NCBI GenBank assembly: GCA_964415795.1
Contig: CAYQBN010000006.1
Location: 91,488-155,487 of the forward strand
Origin: CALITV01 sp964415795
GTDB taxonomy: Bacteria > UBP6 > UBA1177 > JAKLFG01
Reading direction: 5' to 3'
DNA length: 64,000 nucleotides
Below are positions 1 through 9,954 of this stretch, one piece after another; positions within the stretch are counted from its first letter, which is position 1; each line of letters starts with the position of its first letter. The notes beneath the pieces were generated by a model. It searched no databases, had not been told where the DNA came from, and saw only the letters and a list, made by a program, of their open reading frames with translations. The translations under genes and the position numbers were made by a program.

Positions 1-1197
1 GAGGAATACCATCGCTATCCGCTCGACCGACGGCGCAACTTCGCGGTATCCGAGATATTCGAACCTGGATCCACCATCAAGATATTCTCCATCCTCGCGG
101 CCATGAACGAAAATGTGGTGCGTCCGGGAGAGCGGTTCGACGGGCACGGCGGTGTCATCTTCTACGGCAAACGCCGCATCCGTGACCATGAGCCGCGCGG
201 CATGATGACGCTCGAAGAGGTCATCATGTACTCTTCGAATATTGGAACGGTCCAGATCGTCGATCGTATCCCGTCGGAAACGCTGTTCCGGTATCTGGAT
301 ATCTTCGGATTCGGCAAGCGCACTGGCATACGCCTGCCGGGTGAGGCGGTGATGCGCATTCGTCCTCCTGACCGTTGGATGCCCATAGACAAGGCGAACT
401 TTGCGTTCGGACAAGGTTTCGCGGTCAATACGGTCCACTTGGTACGCGCGGTTTCGGCCCTTTTCAACGGTGGCGTCCTGTGGCAACCCGTCATCGTCGA
501 TCGTGCCATCGCCGCTTCCACCGGGCGAGTGATGTATGAGACGGTCCCTTCTTTCTCACGCATCGAATTCAAATACCAGTCGGACAAGAAGATGATCGCC
601 ATGCTCCGAAAGGTCGTGGAGGAAGGCACCGGAAAAGCCGGCATGATCCGGGGGATAACGGTAGCGGGAAAGACCGGCACCAGCCAGAAGTACAAGAAGG
701 AACTGCACGGGTACAGCATGGATGATGAGGTATGCTCGTTCGTGGGAGCGGTTCCCGTCGAGGATCCGAAGCTCGTCATAGCGGTCGTCGTCGATGAGCC
801 CGAGGGGCGCGCCTTCGGAAGCACCGTGGCGGTCCCGGTATTCCGCGAGATTGCGCGCCGCACCCTGCCTCTTTTGGGGGTCTATCCGGCGCGCACGGGG
901 GAAGAGGTCGCCACAATACCCTCGGCGGTCTCCGAAGAGACGAGCGTTTCTCTGACATCGGAGGATGACGGTGCTGCGCCTTCGGTCGTGGATCTGATCA
1001 CCGTACCTCAGGTCGAGGGGATGCCGATGAGTCGGGCTTCCTATCTGCTCAATCAGGCCGGTCTCAATACAGTGGTGTCGGGAAAGGCATCCGGAGTGGT
1101 GCGCCGTCAGTCTCCGAAGGCGGGGACGCAGGTCCTCTATGGGACCACCGCGCTCATCGAGGCCGAGGAATCTACCGCAAACGAGGGAGAAGAGTGA
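1..1197 (+). CDS. ftsI: Penicillin-binding protein FtsI/SpoVD type, 3' part
   Basis: C-terminal transpeptidase part of a class B penicillin-binding protein that cross-links septal peptidoglycan in the periplasm. The frame is open to the window edge, so the 5' end lies outside. All three active-site motifs are present: SxxK as STIK at 70-81, SxN as SSN at 232-240, and KTG at 670-678. After the transpeptidase comes a short linker and one PASTA domain (about 1000-1170, beginning ITVPQVEGM), which is usual for SpoVD/PBP2x-like proteins and for some Gram-negative FtsI. The stop overlaps the murE start by one base, so it heads the visible dcw operon. An ATG at 103 is internal, downstream of the catalytic serine, and is not the start. 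Confidence 0.93.
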   Translation, partial: EEYHRYPLDRRRNFAVSEIFEPGSTIKIFSILAAMNENVVRPGERFDGHGGVIFYGKRRIRDHEPRGMMTLEEVIMYSSNIGTVQIVDRIPSETLFRYLDIFGFGKRTGIRLPGEAVMRIRPPDRWMPIDKANFAFGQGFAVNTVHLVRAVSALFNGGVLWQPVIVDRAIAASTGRVMYETVPSFSRIEFKYQSDKKMIAMLRKVVEEGTGKAGMIRGITVAGKTGTSQKYKKELHGYSMDDEVCSFVGAVPVEDPKLVIAVVVDEPEGRAFGSTVAVPVFREIARRTLPLLGVYPARTGEEVATIPSAVSEETSVSLTSEDDGAAPSVVDLITVPQVEGMPMSRASYLLNQAGLNTVVSGKASGVVRRQSPKAGTQVLYGTTALIEAEESTANEGEE

Positions 1198-2648
1198 TGC
1201 GGATGTCGGAGATCAAGCGGCGTATCGCCTATGAGATGGTCGAGGACCGGGTGAGGCGCGACGCCGAGGTAAGAGAGATAGTGGTCGATCACCGCCGAGC
1301 GGGGCCGGGAACCCTGTTCCTTGCTCTGAGGGGGGCTCACTGCGACGGACACGCTTTCGTCACCGCGGCGCTCGACGGCGGCGCCGAGGCGGCCATCGGC
1401 ACCGAGATCATCGATACCGACGGCTATGTTCGGGTGAACGATGTCCATGAGGTCGCCCGGGTCATTTCTCCGCTCGTCTACGGAGAACCGAACAAGGATC
1501 TCGTGTTCGTTGGGGTCACCGGGACCAACGGGAAGACGACCGTGACCCATCTCATCGAACGGATGCTTTCGACGGTCGGACGCACTGGTCTCATCGGGAC
1601 GCTCGGGTACCGGTGGGGAGGACGGACGATCCCCGCCGAGAACACCACCCCTTTCCCGTGGACATGGTACCGGACACTCGCCGCGATGCGGAGCGACGGG
1701 GTGCGTTTCGTCGTCGCCGAAGTGAGCTCGCATGCGCTCGACCAGCATCGCGTCGCGGGGACGCAGTTCGATGCGGCGGTGTTCACTAATTTTACCCGGG
1801 ACCACCTCGATTATCATGGCACCGAAGAAGCCTATTTTGCGGCCAAGAAACGGCTGTTCGAAGAATATCTCCGCGCCGAAGGACATGCCGTGGTGAACCT
1901 CGACGACGCGAAAGGGCGTCATCTCGCGGCGATGCTCCGGCACCGATGCCGACTTTTTTCGTTTTCTCTTTCGGATGCGGAGGCCGATCTCTGGGTGAAA
2001 TGGGCGACCCCGCGCGAGGTGGGCTACGATGTGATGCTTTCCCACCGTGGAGCGGATATTCCTGCCGTTACTTTGCTTCCGGGACAATTCAATCTCTCGA
2101 ATCTCCTCGCGGCAGTGCTTGCCAGTAGCCCTTGGGTCGCTCCCTCTCAGGCGGTGGCCGTTGCGACGGAGGTCACGGTGCCGGGACGCATGGAACGCGT
2201 CGGGTCGCGCGGCCGCATCTTTGTGGATTATGCCCATACTCCTGATGCGCTGGAGAATGTGTTGATGACAGCGAGGGAAATGGCGTGCGACGGGAAGCTC
2301 ATCGTGGTCTTTGGGGCAGGCGGCGACCGTGACAAGGGTAAACGCCCGCTCATGGGTGCTGTTGCCGGGCGTTTCGCGGACCTTGTCATCGTGACCTCCG
2401 ATAACCCGCGCACAGAAGACCCGCTTGCCATCATCGCGGCGATACGGAGCGGCATTCCCTCATCGGTTGCGCAGGAAGACATTCCTGATCGAGCCGAGGC
2501 GATCCGACGCGCGATAGCGGCGGCGAGCGCGAAGGATGTCGTCGTCGTGGCGGGGAAGGGGGCGGAAGACTATCAGATCGTGGGTAACGAGAAACGGCAC
2601 TTTTCCGATCGGGAAGAGATACTGAAGGCGCTGGGAGAATGGCGATGA
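1197..2648 (+). CDS. murE: UDP-MurNAc-tripeptide synthetase MurE
   Basis: Cytoplasmic Mur ligase that adds the third stem-peptide residue to UDP-MurNAc-L-Ala-D-Glu. The ATP loop GVTGTNGKTT lies near residue 105, and the DNPRTEDP motif near residue 400 is the signature of enzymes that add meso-diaminopimelate, so the wall is predicted to be mDAP type. About 483 residues, normal for MurE. The chosen ATG overlaps the ftsI TGA by one base behind a GAGGGAGAAGAG ribosome-binding stretch. A GTG at 1194 and an ATG at 1203 are also in frame. It overlaps murF by a few bases. Confidence 0.95.
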   Translation: MRMSEIKRRIAYEMVEDRVRRDAEVREIVVDHRRAGPGTLFLALRGAHCDGHAFVTAALDGGAEAAIGTEIIDTDGYVRVNDVHEVARVISPLVYGEPNKDLVFVGVTGTNGKTTVTHLIERMLSTVGRTGLIGTLGYRWGGRTIPAENTTPFPWTWYRTLAAMRSDGVRFVVAEVSSHALDQHRVAGTQFDAAVFTNFTRDHLDYHGTEEAYFAAKKRLFEEYLRAEGHAVVNLDDAKGRHLAAMLRHRCRLFSFSLSDAEADLWVKWATPREVGYDVMLSHRGADIPAVTLLPGQFNLSNLLAAVLASSPWVAPSQAVAVATEVTVPGRMERVGSRGRIFVDYAHTPDALENVLMTAREMACDGKLIVVFGAGGDRDKGKRPLMGAVAGRFADLVIVTSDNPRTEDPLAIIAAIRSGIPSSVAQEDIPDRAEAIRRAIAAASAKDVVVVAGKGAEDYQIVGNEKRHFSDREEILKALGEWR

Positions 2649-3988
2649 TATCACATATCGTTCTTAACGAAGCGTTAGCGCGGTGCGGTTCGCCGATACG
2701 GAGCGCGCCTGCGATCTTTGGGGCGGCGACGATCGATAGTCGCACCGCTCGTCCCGGTGACCTTTTCTGTGCGTTCAAAGGGGAGCGGACCGATGCCCAC
2801 GCGTTTGTGCCCGATCTCGTGTCACGCGGGGTCTTTTGTGTTGGCAGTGAGCCGCTTTCCGCCCCGGGCTATGCGCCGGTTCCCGATGTCGCCGCTTTTC
2901 TCGCCGAACTCGCGCGCCTTTACCGCGCTTCGACGCGAACACAGGTGCTCGCGCTCACCGGATCGTCGGGAAAGACGACGACGCGTGTCATCGCCGGGCG
3001 GCTTCTTGCTCAGAATGGGTTTACCGTCCACGAGACCGAAGGGAACCTCAACAATCATATCGGCCTGCCGCTCGTCTTGCTCAATGCCCCTCTCTCCAGC
3101 GATGCGATCGTGCTCGAGATGGGGATGAACCATGCCGGCGAGATCGCGTACCTGTGTCGAATCGCTTCTCCCGACGCGGTGCTCATCACCAACATCGGTT
3201 TCGCGCACATCGGCAACTTCGCGTCGCGTGAAGATCTCGCGGCGGCAAAGCTCGAGATCTTCGAACATTCGAGAGGACGCGTCGCACTGAACCTCGACGA
3301 TTCGTTCATCCGAGAATGGGCCGAGACTCACCCCGAACGCGAAGCGACCACCTTCAGCATAGAAGGACGCGACAGTCACATCGCCTTCGAGAGACACGAC
3401 GAAGACGGTATACACCTTCGCTGGTACGGCCATCCGCTTCTTACGGCGGCGCCGGCACGTCCCTCTTACCTTCTCGAGGATCTTTTCGCGGCGGCGGCAC
3501 TTGTCGCCCCCTTTGTCCGCGATCCGGCGACGCTGGGAAAGGTCCTCCTGTCGCTTCCGCTTCCGCCGTTGCGGGGTGAGGTCTTGTCGGAAGGCGATCG
3601 GATCTTCATTGCCGACTGCTACAACGCAAATCCCGATAGCATGCGTAAGTCCATAGCATCGTTTGTTCGATCGGATCCAGAACGCGACTTGCCCTCCTAC
3701 CTCGTCCTCGGCGACATGGCCGAACTTGGCAGATTCTCCGAGAAATTTCATAGAGAACTTGTAAAATACCTCAAAACCTCTACAGTGATAAACAAGGTTT
3801 TTTTGCTTGGCGAGGAATTCGAAAAGGTGCGCGACGAATTCATGGATGATAAACGCTTCGCATTTTTTCATACTATCGCCGAGCTAAGGGATGCCTTGCC
3901 GGAGAGAGGTCGCTTCTTGGTAAAAGGATCTCGTCGAAACCGCTTGGAGACACTGTTCGCCGGCCACGAGAGAGTGAAAAAGGAATGA
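2645..3988 (+). CDS. murF: UDP-MurNAc-tripeptide--D-Ala-D-Ala ligase MurF
   Basis: Adds D-Ala-D-Ala to UDP-MurNAc-tripeptide in the cytoplasm. The Mur-ligase ATP loop reads LTGSSGKTTT, and the middle domain has the HIGNF stretch and the DCYNANPDSM motif typical of MurF. About 447 residues. Two in-frame ATGs are possible, 2639 and 2645. I prefer 2645 because GGGAG sits eight bases upstream and the ATGA overlaps the murE stop by four bases. The last 250 bp are noticeably richer in A/T than the rest of the cluster, but the frame is intact. Confidence 0.94.
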   Translation: MISHIVLNEALARCGSPIRSAPAIFGAATIDSRTARPGDLFCAFKGERTDAHAFVPDLVSRGVFCVGSEPLSAPGYAPVPDVAAFLAELARLYRASTRTQVLALTGSSGKTTTRVIAGRLLAQNGFTVHETEGNLNNHIGLPLVLLNAPLSSDAIVLEMGMNHAGEIAYLCRIASPDAVLITNIGFAHIGNFASREDLAAAKLEIFEHSRGRVALNLDDSFIREWAETHPEREATTFSIEGRDSHIAFERHDEDGIHLRWYGHPLLTAAPARPSYLLEDLFAAAALVAPFVRDPATLGKVLLSLPLPPLRGEVLSEGDRIFIADCYNANPDSMRKSIASFVRSDPERDLPSYLVLGDMAELGRFSEKFHRELVKYLKTSTVINKVFLLGEEFEKVRDEFMDDKRFAFFHTIAELRDALPERGRFLVKGSRRNRLETLFAGHERVKKE

Positions 3989-4001
3989 AAGGAGAATAGG
4001 G

Positions 4002-5084
4002 ATGCTCTATTACCTCAAAATGAACCTGCTACCGTTCTTCACGCCGTTCAATGTCTTCTCGTACATTACCTTTCGCACCTTTATGGCGGTGTTTACCTCG
4101 TTCTTCCTGTCGCTCGTCTCCTATCCTTACTTTATCGCTTACCTCAAACGCATCGGCGTTCGGCAGGCGATCCGTGACGATGGACCGCAGAGCCATCTCG
4201 CCAAGGCAGGGACACCGGCGATGGGGGGACTCGTTCTACTGCTGTCGGTGCTCGTGAACATCGTCTTGTGGACCGATTTCCTGCATAATTTGTGGGTTCA
4301 GGCGATCACCTTGCTCATCGTACTCTTCGGGAGCATAGGTTTTCTTGACGATTGGTTGAAGGTATCGCGACGCGATCCCAAGGGACTCGCCTCTCGTTGG
4401 AAGTTCCTCCTTCAAGTGATCTTTGCAACGGCGTTCATGCTTTTTCTTTTCGGGAACCGGGCGTTCCATCCGACGCTCGTGGTCCCCATAGTCAAGCAGT
4501 TGGTGTTCGACATCGGCTGGTGGTATGTACCCTTCGGCGTATTGGTCATCGTGGCGACCAGTAACGCGCTCAATCTCACCGATGGCATGGATGGGCTCGC
4601 CATTGTGCCCTCGATCATTTCTATGACCCTTCTTGCGGTCGTCGTATACCTTGTCGGCCATGCCGGCTTCGCGGCGTATCTTCACATGCCGCTTGTTCGG
4701 GGTGCGGGAGAGCTCGCCGTCGTCGGCGGCGCGACGGTCGGCGCGGCGCTCGCGTTCCTTTGGTATAACAGCTATCCGGCCTCCATCTTCATGGGAGACA
4801 CCGGATCGCTCGCGCTCGGCGCGCTGATCGGCGCTTTCACCGTCGTTACTAAGACCGAGATACTTTCCATCGTCTTCAACGGTCTTTTTGTCCTCGAGGC
4901 GGTCTCGGTGATCCTTCAGGTCACTTTCTTCAAAACGACGGGGCGCCGCATCTTCCGTATGGCACCGATCCACCACCATTTCGAGATAAAGAGCGGCGCG
5001 GCAGAGCCGAAGATCATCGTTCGCTTCTGGATACTTTCGATCCTGCTCGCGCTGTTTTCGATAGCGCTCATCAAGGTACGGTGA
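4002..5084 (+). CDS. mraY: Phospho-MurNAc-pentapeptide transferase MraY
   Basis: Integral membrane enzyme that moves phospho-MurNAc-pentapeptide onto undecaprenyl phosphate to make lipid I. 360 residues with about ten hydrophobic helices, the usual MraY size. Signature stretches are visible: FLDDWLKVSRRDPKGL with the paired aspartates, the NLTDGMDGLA loop, and PIHHHFE near the C-terminus. The start follows AAAGGAG at good spacing, 13 bp after murF, the widest gap in the front half of the cluster. It overlaps the longest version of murD. Confidence 0.97.
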   Translation: MLYYLKMNLLPFFTPFNVFSYITFRTFMAVFTSFFLSLVSYPYFIAYLKRIGVRQAIRDDGPQSHLAKAGTPAMGGLVLLLSVLVNIVLWTDFLHNLWVQAITLLIVLFGSIGFLDDWLKVSRRDPKGLASRWKFLLQVIFATAFMLFLFGNRAFHPTLVVPIVKQLVFDIGWWYVPFGVLVIVATSNALNLTDGMDGLAIVPSIISMTLLAVVVYLVGHAGFAAYLHMPLVRGAGELAVVGGATVGAALAFLWYNSYPASIFMGDTGSLALGALIGAFTVVTKTEILSIVFNGLFVLEAVSVILQVTFFKTTGRRIFRMAPIHHHFEIKSGAAEPKIIVRFWILSILLALFSIALIKVR

Positions 5085-5092
5085 GGTGTGTG

Positions 5093-6400
5093 ATGGAACG
5101 GGCACTCATACTGGGTTTGGGCATCTCGGGCAGAGAGGCGGCGCGATTCTTGTCGCTCCGCGGTTGGGATGTCGTTGTCCATGATGACGATGAGCGGAAA
5201 TTGGCGGAGCACGCAGGCGATTTCCCGGTGCTTGATGGAAGAGAGGTGCCCGTCGGGACCGATGTGCTCGTGGTGAGCCCCGGGGTTCCTCGCACCCACC
5301 CCTTCGTTGTGGCGGCGAAGAAACAAGGAATTGATGTCGCCGGTGAGATGGAGTTGGCAGCTCGTTTCCTCGAGCAGGAAAAGATCGTCGCGGTAACCGG
5401 CACTAATGGTAAAAGCACCACCGTAACGCTCATTCATGAGATGCTTCTCCGTGACGGCCGAAAGAGTGCGCTCGCCGGCAACATCGGGGCGCCGCTTATC
5501 GGATTCGTGGGTAAGGGCTATGAGACCATCGTCGTCGAAGTGTCAAGCTTCCAGATAGAGACGCTCAGATCGATGCGCCCCGCAGTGGCGGCGATCCTCA
5601 ATGTGAGCCCCGATCATCTCGATCGATACGCCGACTACGACGAGTATCTCATGACGAAGGTGCACCTCGGCAGGCTCGTGCCATCCGATGGGTTGCTCGT
5701 CATCAACGGCGGCGACGCCGCGCTCTGTGGGGCGGCGGAGGGGCTTGGCCGTCCGCTCGCCTATTTTTCCGCGAGAGGGCAGAGCGATGCGCTCTGGGAC
5801 GGGAGGACGGTATCCTACCGCGGGGTGCCGGTGACCATTGAACGGACGCGTCTGCGAGGGGAACACAATGTCGAGAACCTCATGGCGGCTATGATATCGG
5901 CTTTTCCCTTGATGCGCGATCCGCGGCGTATGGCTGATGCGGCGTACGATTTTGCCCCGCTTCCACATCGAATGGCCCCTGCGGGAACGGTGCGCGGGGT
6001 CGAATTCATAGACGATTCGAAAGGGACGAATGTCGGTGCCGTCGAGAAGTCGCTTGTCGGATTCCCCGACAAATCGGTGGTGCTCATCCTCGGTGGGGTG
6101 GACAAGGGAGGCAGTTATCAGCCGCTCCGCGATCTGGCGGAGACCAAATGCCGCGGCGTGGTGCTCATGGGACAGGCGGCCCCCAAGATATTTGAATATT
6201 TCGAAGATTTTCATCCGCTTGAACGGGCCGACTCGATGGCCGATGCGGTGGCGAAGGCCTATCGTCTGGCGCGTGGAAGCGGTGTCGTTCTCTTCTCGCC
6301 TGCCTGTTCGAGCTTCGACATGTACGAGAATTACAAAAGGCGTGGCGAGGATTTCGTCCGCAAGGTGGCTGAACTGAAGCGACGCGAGGAGTCCCGATGA
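5093..6400 (+). CDS. murD: UDP-MurNAc-L-alanine--D-glutamate ligase MurD
   Basis: Adds D-glutamate to UDP-MurNAc-L-Ala. It begins with a Rossmann-like segment (ALILGLGISG), then the ATP loop AVTGTNGKST, HLDRYAD in the central domain, and DDSKGTNVGAVEKSL in the C-terminal part, all standard for MurD. About 435 residues. A GTG at 5081 overlapping the mraY stop is in frame, but ATG 5093 fits the family N-terminus better and follows a GAGGTG. The end overlaps ftsW by four bases (ATGA). Confidence 0.95.
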   Translation: MERALILGLGISGREAARFLSLRGWDVVVHDDDERKLAEHAGDFPVLDGREVPVGTDVLVVSPGVPRTHPFVVAAKKQGIDVAGEMELAARFLEQEKIVAVTGTNGKSTTVTLIHEMLLRDGRKSALAGNIGAPLIGFVGKGYETIVVEVSSFQIETLRSMRPAVAAILNVSPDHLDRYADYDEYLMTKVHLGRLVPSDGLLVINGGDAALCGAAEGLGRPLAYFSARGQSDALWDGRTVSYRGVPVTIERTRLRGEHNVENLMAAMISAFPLMRDPRRMADAAYDFAPLPHRMAPAGTVRGVEFIDDSKGTNVGAVEKSLVGFPDKSVVLILGGVDKGGSYQPLRDLAETKCRGVVLMGQAAPKIFEYFEDFHPLERADSMADAVAKAYRLARGSGVVLFSPACSSFDMYENYKRRGEDFVRKVAELKRREESR

Positions 6401-7497
6401 GGGCGGTGCCGGCGATCGTCAAATTCTATTTTGTGCTGTTCTTCCTTCTCGCCATGTTCGGAATGGTCATGGTCTTCAACATAAAGGTCTTCGTCGTGAG
6501 CCATCCCGAAGAGCAGGCACTGACGGTCCTCCGCGGGCTCCTTTTGAACCTTTTCCTTGCCGGCGCCGGCTTCATCGTTGCCTATCTCATGAATGTGGAG
6601 GTCGTGCGTTCTTGGATAAAGTATCTGTTGCTCTTTACGATCCTTCTCCTTCTTGCGACGCTCGTCATAGGGACCGAAGTGAATGGGGCGAAGCGATGGA
6701 TAAACCTCCATTTCATGATGCTTCAACCGTCGGAGTTCGCGAAACTGACCGTCATCTTCTATCTTGCTGAGGTCATCTGCAACAAGCGGGATCGTATGGG
6801 GCTTCTACAGGAACTCATCTATCCCTTCGGCCTTGTTTCGGCCATCGTGCTCGTCATCGCCATCGAGGATCTGGGAACGGCGCTCATCATCTTCGCGACC
6901 GCGATCATCCTTTTTCTCATGGGCGGCATGCGGGCGAAATATTTCGTGGCGCTGGTCACGATTGCGACGGCGGTGGTGGCCGTTCTCATTCTCATGAAAC
7001 CTTATCGGATCGAACGGCTCAAGGTGTGGCGCGATCCGTGGCAGTATCGGCAGACGCAGGGATACCAGCAGGTCCAGTCGGAAATAGCCCTCGGCCGTGG
7101 AGGAATGACCGGCGTCGGATTCGGCAACAGCCAGCGCAAACTGCGCTATCTTCCGGAAGCCTCGACCGACTTCATCTTTGCCATCATCGGCGAGGAGTTC
7201 GGCTTCGTGGGATCGGTGGTGCTCATCGGGGCGTTCCTCGTCTTCTTCCTGACGGGGGTCTATTTCGTACTCTCGCGCGGCGATCCGTTCGCGCTTTACC
7301 TTTGCGCCGGCATCGTCATGATGTTGGGCATACAAACGGCGATCAATCTCGGTGTGGTGACCTCCACCCTTCCCAACAAGGGGGTGCCGTTACCATTCAT
7401 CAGTTACGGAGGGTCGTCGCTTTTGGTGTCGAGTATGATGGCCGGCTTCCTGCTCAATGTGGTGGTAAGCGAGAGCCGAGCGCAGTTCGGGGGTTGA
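6397..7497 (+). CDS. ftsW: Lipid II glycosyltransferase FtsW (SEDS family)
   Basis: Polytopic SEDS protein acting with FtsI as the septal peptidoglycan polymerase. 366 residues with about ten membrane segments. The family signature PFISYGGSSLL lies near the C-terminus, and NGAKRWI and the LQPSEFAK stretch are in the first half. ATG overlaps the murD stop (ATGA). Its place between murD and murG is the classic position for ftsW. RodA is the paralog, but the dcw setting favours FtsW. Confidence 0.94.
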   Translation: MRAVPAIVKFYFVLFFLLAMFGMVMVFNIKVFVVSHPEEQALTVLRGLLLNLFLAGAGFIVAYLMNVEVVRSWIKYLLLFTILLLLATLVIGTEVNGAKRWINLHFMMLQPSEFAKLTVIFYLAEVICNKRDRMGLLQELIYPFGLVSAIVLVIAIEDLGTALIIFATAIILFLMGGMRAKYFVALVTIATAVVAVLILMKPYRIERLKVWRDPWQYRQTQGYQQVQSEIALGRGGMTGVGFGNSQRKLRYLPEASTDFIFAIIGEEFGFVGSVVLIGAFLVFFLTGVYFVLSRGDPFALYLCAGIVMMLGIQTAINLGVVTSTLPNKGVPLPFISYGGSSLLVSSMMAGFLLNVVVSESRAQFGG

Positions 7498-7498
7498 A

Positions 7499-8602
7499 AT
7501 GAGCGCAGAGAAACGGGTTCATACGATCGCTCTGGCGGGCGGCAAGACGGGAGGGCACCTGTTCCCCGGCATTGCCGTTGCCGAGATATTGCGAGAACGC
7601 GGCCATGAAGTGCGCTTCATCGGCAGCCGCGGTGGCCTTGAGGAACGCGAGGTCCCTCCGCTCGGTTTCCCGCTTTCGTTCATCACGGTGGGTGGCTTGA
7701 AGGGAAAGAATCTTCTTGAGACCATCCGGAATCTCCTCGTGTTGCCGTTGGCGCTCCTCCAGTCGATCGCCATCATTTTTCGCCACCGGATCGCCGCGGT
7801 GGTGTCGCTCGGCGGATTCGCCGCCGGACCGGCGGCGCTCGCGGCGCGCATCTGCGGGCGACCGGTTTTCGTGCTCGAACAGAACTCGATCCCCGGTATC
7901 ACTAACCGTATCGTCGGTCGTTTCGCCGCCAAGGTCTTTACCTCATTCCCCGATGAGAGACATTTCTTTGACCCGCGTATCGTCCGGCAGACCGGCAATC
8001 CGGTACGCCGTACGGTGCTTACTGCGCCAGTGGCTGAGATCCCGTCTGGCGGGAGGCCGGTGCTCGCGGTGTTCGGCGGTTCGCAGGGAGCGCATTCGCT
8101 CAACGAAATGGTGAAAGAGCTCGCGGCGGCGCGACCCGATATGATCGGCCGCTATTTCGTCGTGCATCAGACGGGCGAACGCGACGCCGAGACGATGCGG
8201 GAATTTTACGCCCAGCGGGGGCTTTCGGCGATGGTTGCGCCGTTCCTTTCCAACATTGGTGGCTATTACAAGGCGGCGGCGGTCATCATCTGTCGTGCCG
8301 GTGCCACCACGATAGCCGAATTGCTTGCTCTCGGCCGCGCGGCCATTTATGTGCCGTTTCCCCATGCGGCCGACAATCACCAGTATCACAACGCACGACT
8401 CATTGCCGCGCAGGGGGGAGGAGTGGTCGTCGAGGACACCGGTCCTCTCGAGGGAAAGGTGGCTCGTCTTGCCGAAGCGATCGAACGATACGAGCGGGAA
8501 CGGGGCATCTGGGATCGTCGACTTGCCGTTTCCGGAGCGGCCGATGCCGCATCGGCGGTCGCGGACATGATGGAAAAGGTGCTGGCGGGGGAGGAGATAT
8601 GA
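7499..8602 (+). CDS. murG: Lipid II synthase MurG
   Basis: Peripheral inner-membrane GT28 glycosyltransferase that adds GlcNAc to lipid I to make lipid II. The N-terminal glycine-rich loop GGKTGGHLFPG, the FGGSQGAHSLNE motif and the donor-binding RAGATTIAELLALGRAAIYVP region in the C-terminal half are all recognisable. 367 residues, family-typical. It starts one base after the ftsW stop and overlaps murC by four bases. Confidence 0.96.
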   Translation: MSAEKRVHTIALAGGKTGGHLFPGIAVAEILRERGHEVRFIGSRGGLEEREVPPLGFPLSFITVGGLKGKNLLETIRNLLVLPLALLQSIAIIFRHRIAAVVSLGGFAAGPAALAARICGRPVFVLEQNSIPGITNRIVGRFAAKVFTSFPDERHFFDPRIVRQTGNPVRRTVLTAPVAEIPSGGRPVLAVFGGSQGAHSLNEMVKELAAARPDMIGRYFVVHQTGERDAETMREFYAQRGLSAMVAPFLSNIGGYYKAAAVIICRAGATTIAELLALGRAAIYVPFPHAADNHQYHNARLIAAQGGGVVVEDTGPLEGKVARLAEAIERYERERGIWDRRLAVSGAADAASAVADMMEKVLAGEEI

Positions 8603-9954
8603 GGGTACACTTCATCGGCGCCGGCGGCAGCGGCATGAGCGGACTCGCACTGCTTACCCGTTCGTTCGGTCACGAGGTGAGCGGATGCGACCGGAGTCGG
8701 ACACCCTACCTCGACATGCTCGCCAAAGAGGGGATTCCCGTTGCGGTGGGCCATGACCCGGCGCATCTTGACCATGCCGATATTCTTGTCCGTTCGTCGG
8801 CGGTCAAGGAGGACGAAGAAGAGATCCGCGTGGCGCGGGAGGTGTGCCATATTCCGGTGGTGACGCGGGGAGAACTGCTTTCCAAAATGCTTGAGAATCG
8901 TACGGTCATCGGTATCGCCGGATCTCACGGTAAGAGCTCGACCACATGGTTGACATGGCATCTCCTGCGTCGTTTTGGTATCGCTGCCTCGCTCTACGCC
9001 GGCGCAAAGTCAGGGGGAGTAAACGCGGTGCCGGGGGGCGATCCGTGGGTCGTTGAACTCGACGAAAGCGACGGCTCCATCTTTCTGGTCCGGCCGCAGG
9101 TTCTCGTGCTCACCAATCTCGAATTGGAGCATGTGGATTACTATAGTGACGCCGACGAGATGTTGCGCCGTTTTCGGGCATATCTTAATCTCCTCGGGCA
9201 CCGCCGCTTTGTCGTCGGGCGTGGATTCTCGATCAGTGAGATTCTTTACGGCGACTTCGGCGGCCTTACCTTCCCCACGCGGGAGGAACTTTCGTCGCAA
9301 CGCGAGATCGCGGGAGGAGCGGGATGCCGATTCACCGGAGAAGAGGGGCAATGGATACTTGAGTTCCGCGGCGTGCGAAGCAGTCTCGGCGATTCGGCCG
9401 AGCCGCTCCATGTCATTCAGAACCGCGCCGCCGCGATTCTTGCCGCGTACACCTTCCTGCGCATCGTCAATCGGGAGATCGAGCCGGTCCCGGCGTCGTT
9501 TTGGGGAACGCTGCCCGGCATAGACCGGCGGTTCGAAAGGAAAGGAGCTTGGCGCGACATGGCGCTCATAGACGACTATGCCCACCACCCCTCCGAGGTG
9601 CGGGCGCTCATGGAACAGGCTTCGAAAGTCTATGGTCGTTATCTTCTCGTCTTCCAGCCCCATCGTTCGTCGCGTTTCGATCACTTCTTCGCCGAGTTCG
9701 CACGGGTTCTCGCCGCGGCACCCGGCCTTATTCTTCTTCCGGTGTTCCGTGCCGGCGAACCGGAAGGCACAAAGAGCATCTTCGATCTTGAACGCGAGGT
9801 GAAAAAGCATGGGGCGTCTGTCGTCTATGCCTGCCAGAACCTCGGTGAGGCAGCGGTGCTCCTTTCTTCGGGGCGATTCGAGTGGGCCCGCGCGGTGGTG
9901 GCCGCGGGCGCCGGCGACGTGAACGAGCTGTTCGGGTTGTTGGAGGGAAGATGA
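8599..9954 (+). CDS. murC: UDP-MurNAc--L-alanine ligase MurC
   Basis: First amino-acid ligase of the stem peptide. The N-terminal nucleotide loop FIGAGGSGMSGLA, ATP loop GIAGSHGKSSTTW and DDYAHHPSEV motif mark it as MurC. 451 residues. ATGA overlap with murG upstream and with murB downstream suggests translational coupling. Confidence 0.95.
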   Translation: MRVHFIGAGGSGMSGLALLTRSFGHEVSGCDRSRTPYLDMLAKEGIPVAVGHDPAHLDHADILVRSSAVKEDEEEIRVAREVCHIPVVTRGELLSKMLENRTVIGIAGSHGKSSTTWLTWHLLRRFGIAASLYAGAKSGGVNAVPGGDPWVVELDESDGSIFLVRPQVLVLTNLELEHVDYYSDADEMLRRFRAYLNLLGHRRFVVGRGFSISEILYGDFGGLTFPTREELSSQREIAGGAGCRFTGEEGQWILEFRGVRSSLGDSAEPLHVIQNRAAAILAAYTFLRIVNREIEPVPASFWGTLPGIDRRFERKGAWRDMALIDDYAHHPSEVRALMEQASKVYGRYLLVFQPHRSSRFDHFFAEFARVLAAAPGLILLPVFRAGEPEGTKSIFDLEREVKKHGASVVYACQNLGEAAVLLSSGRFEWARAVVAAGAGDVNELFGLLEGR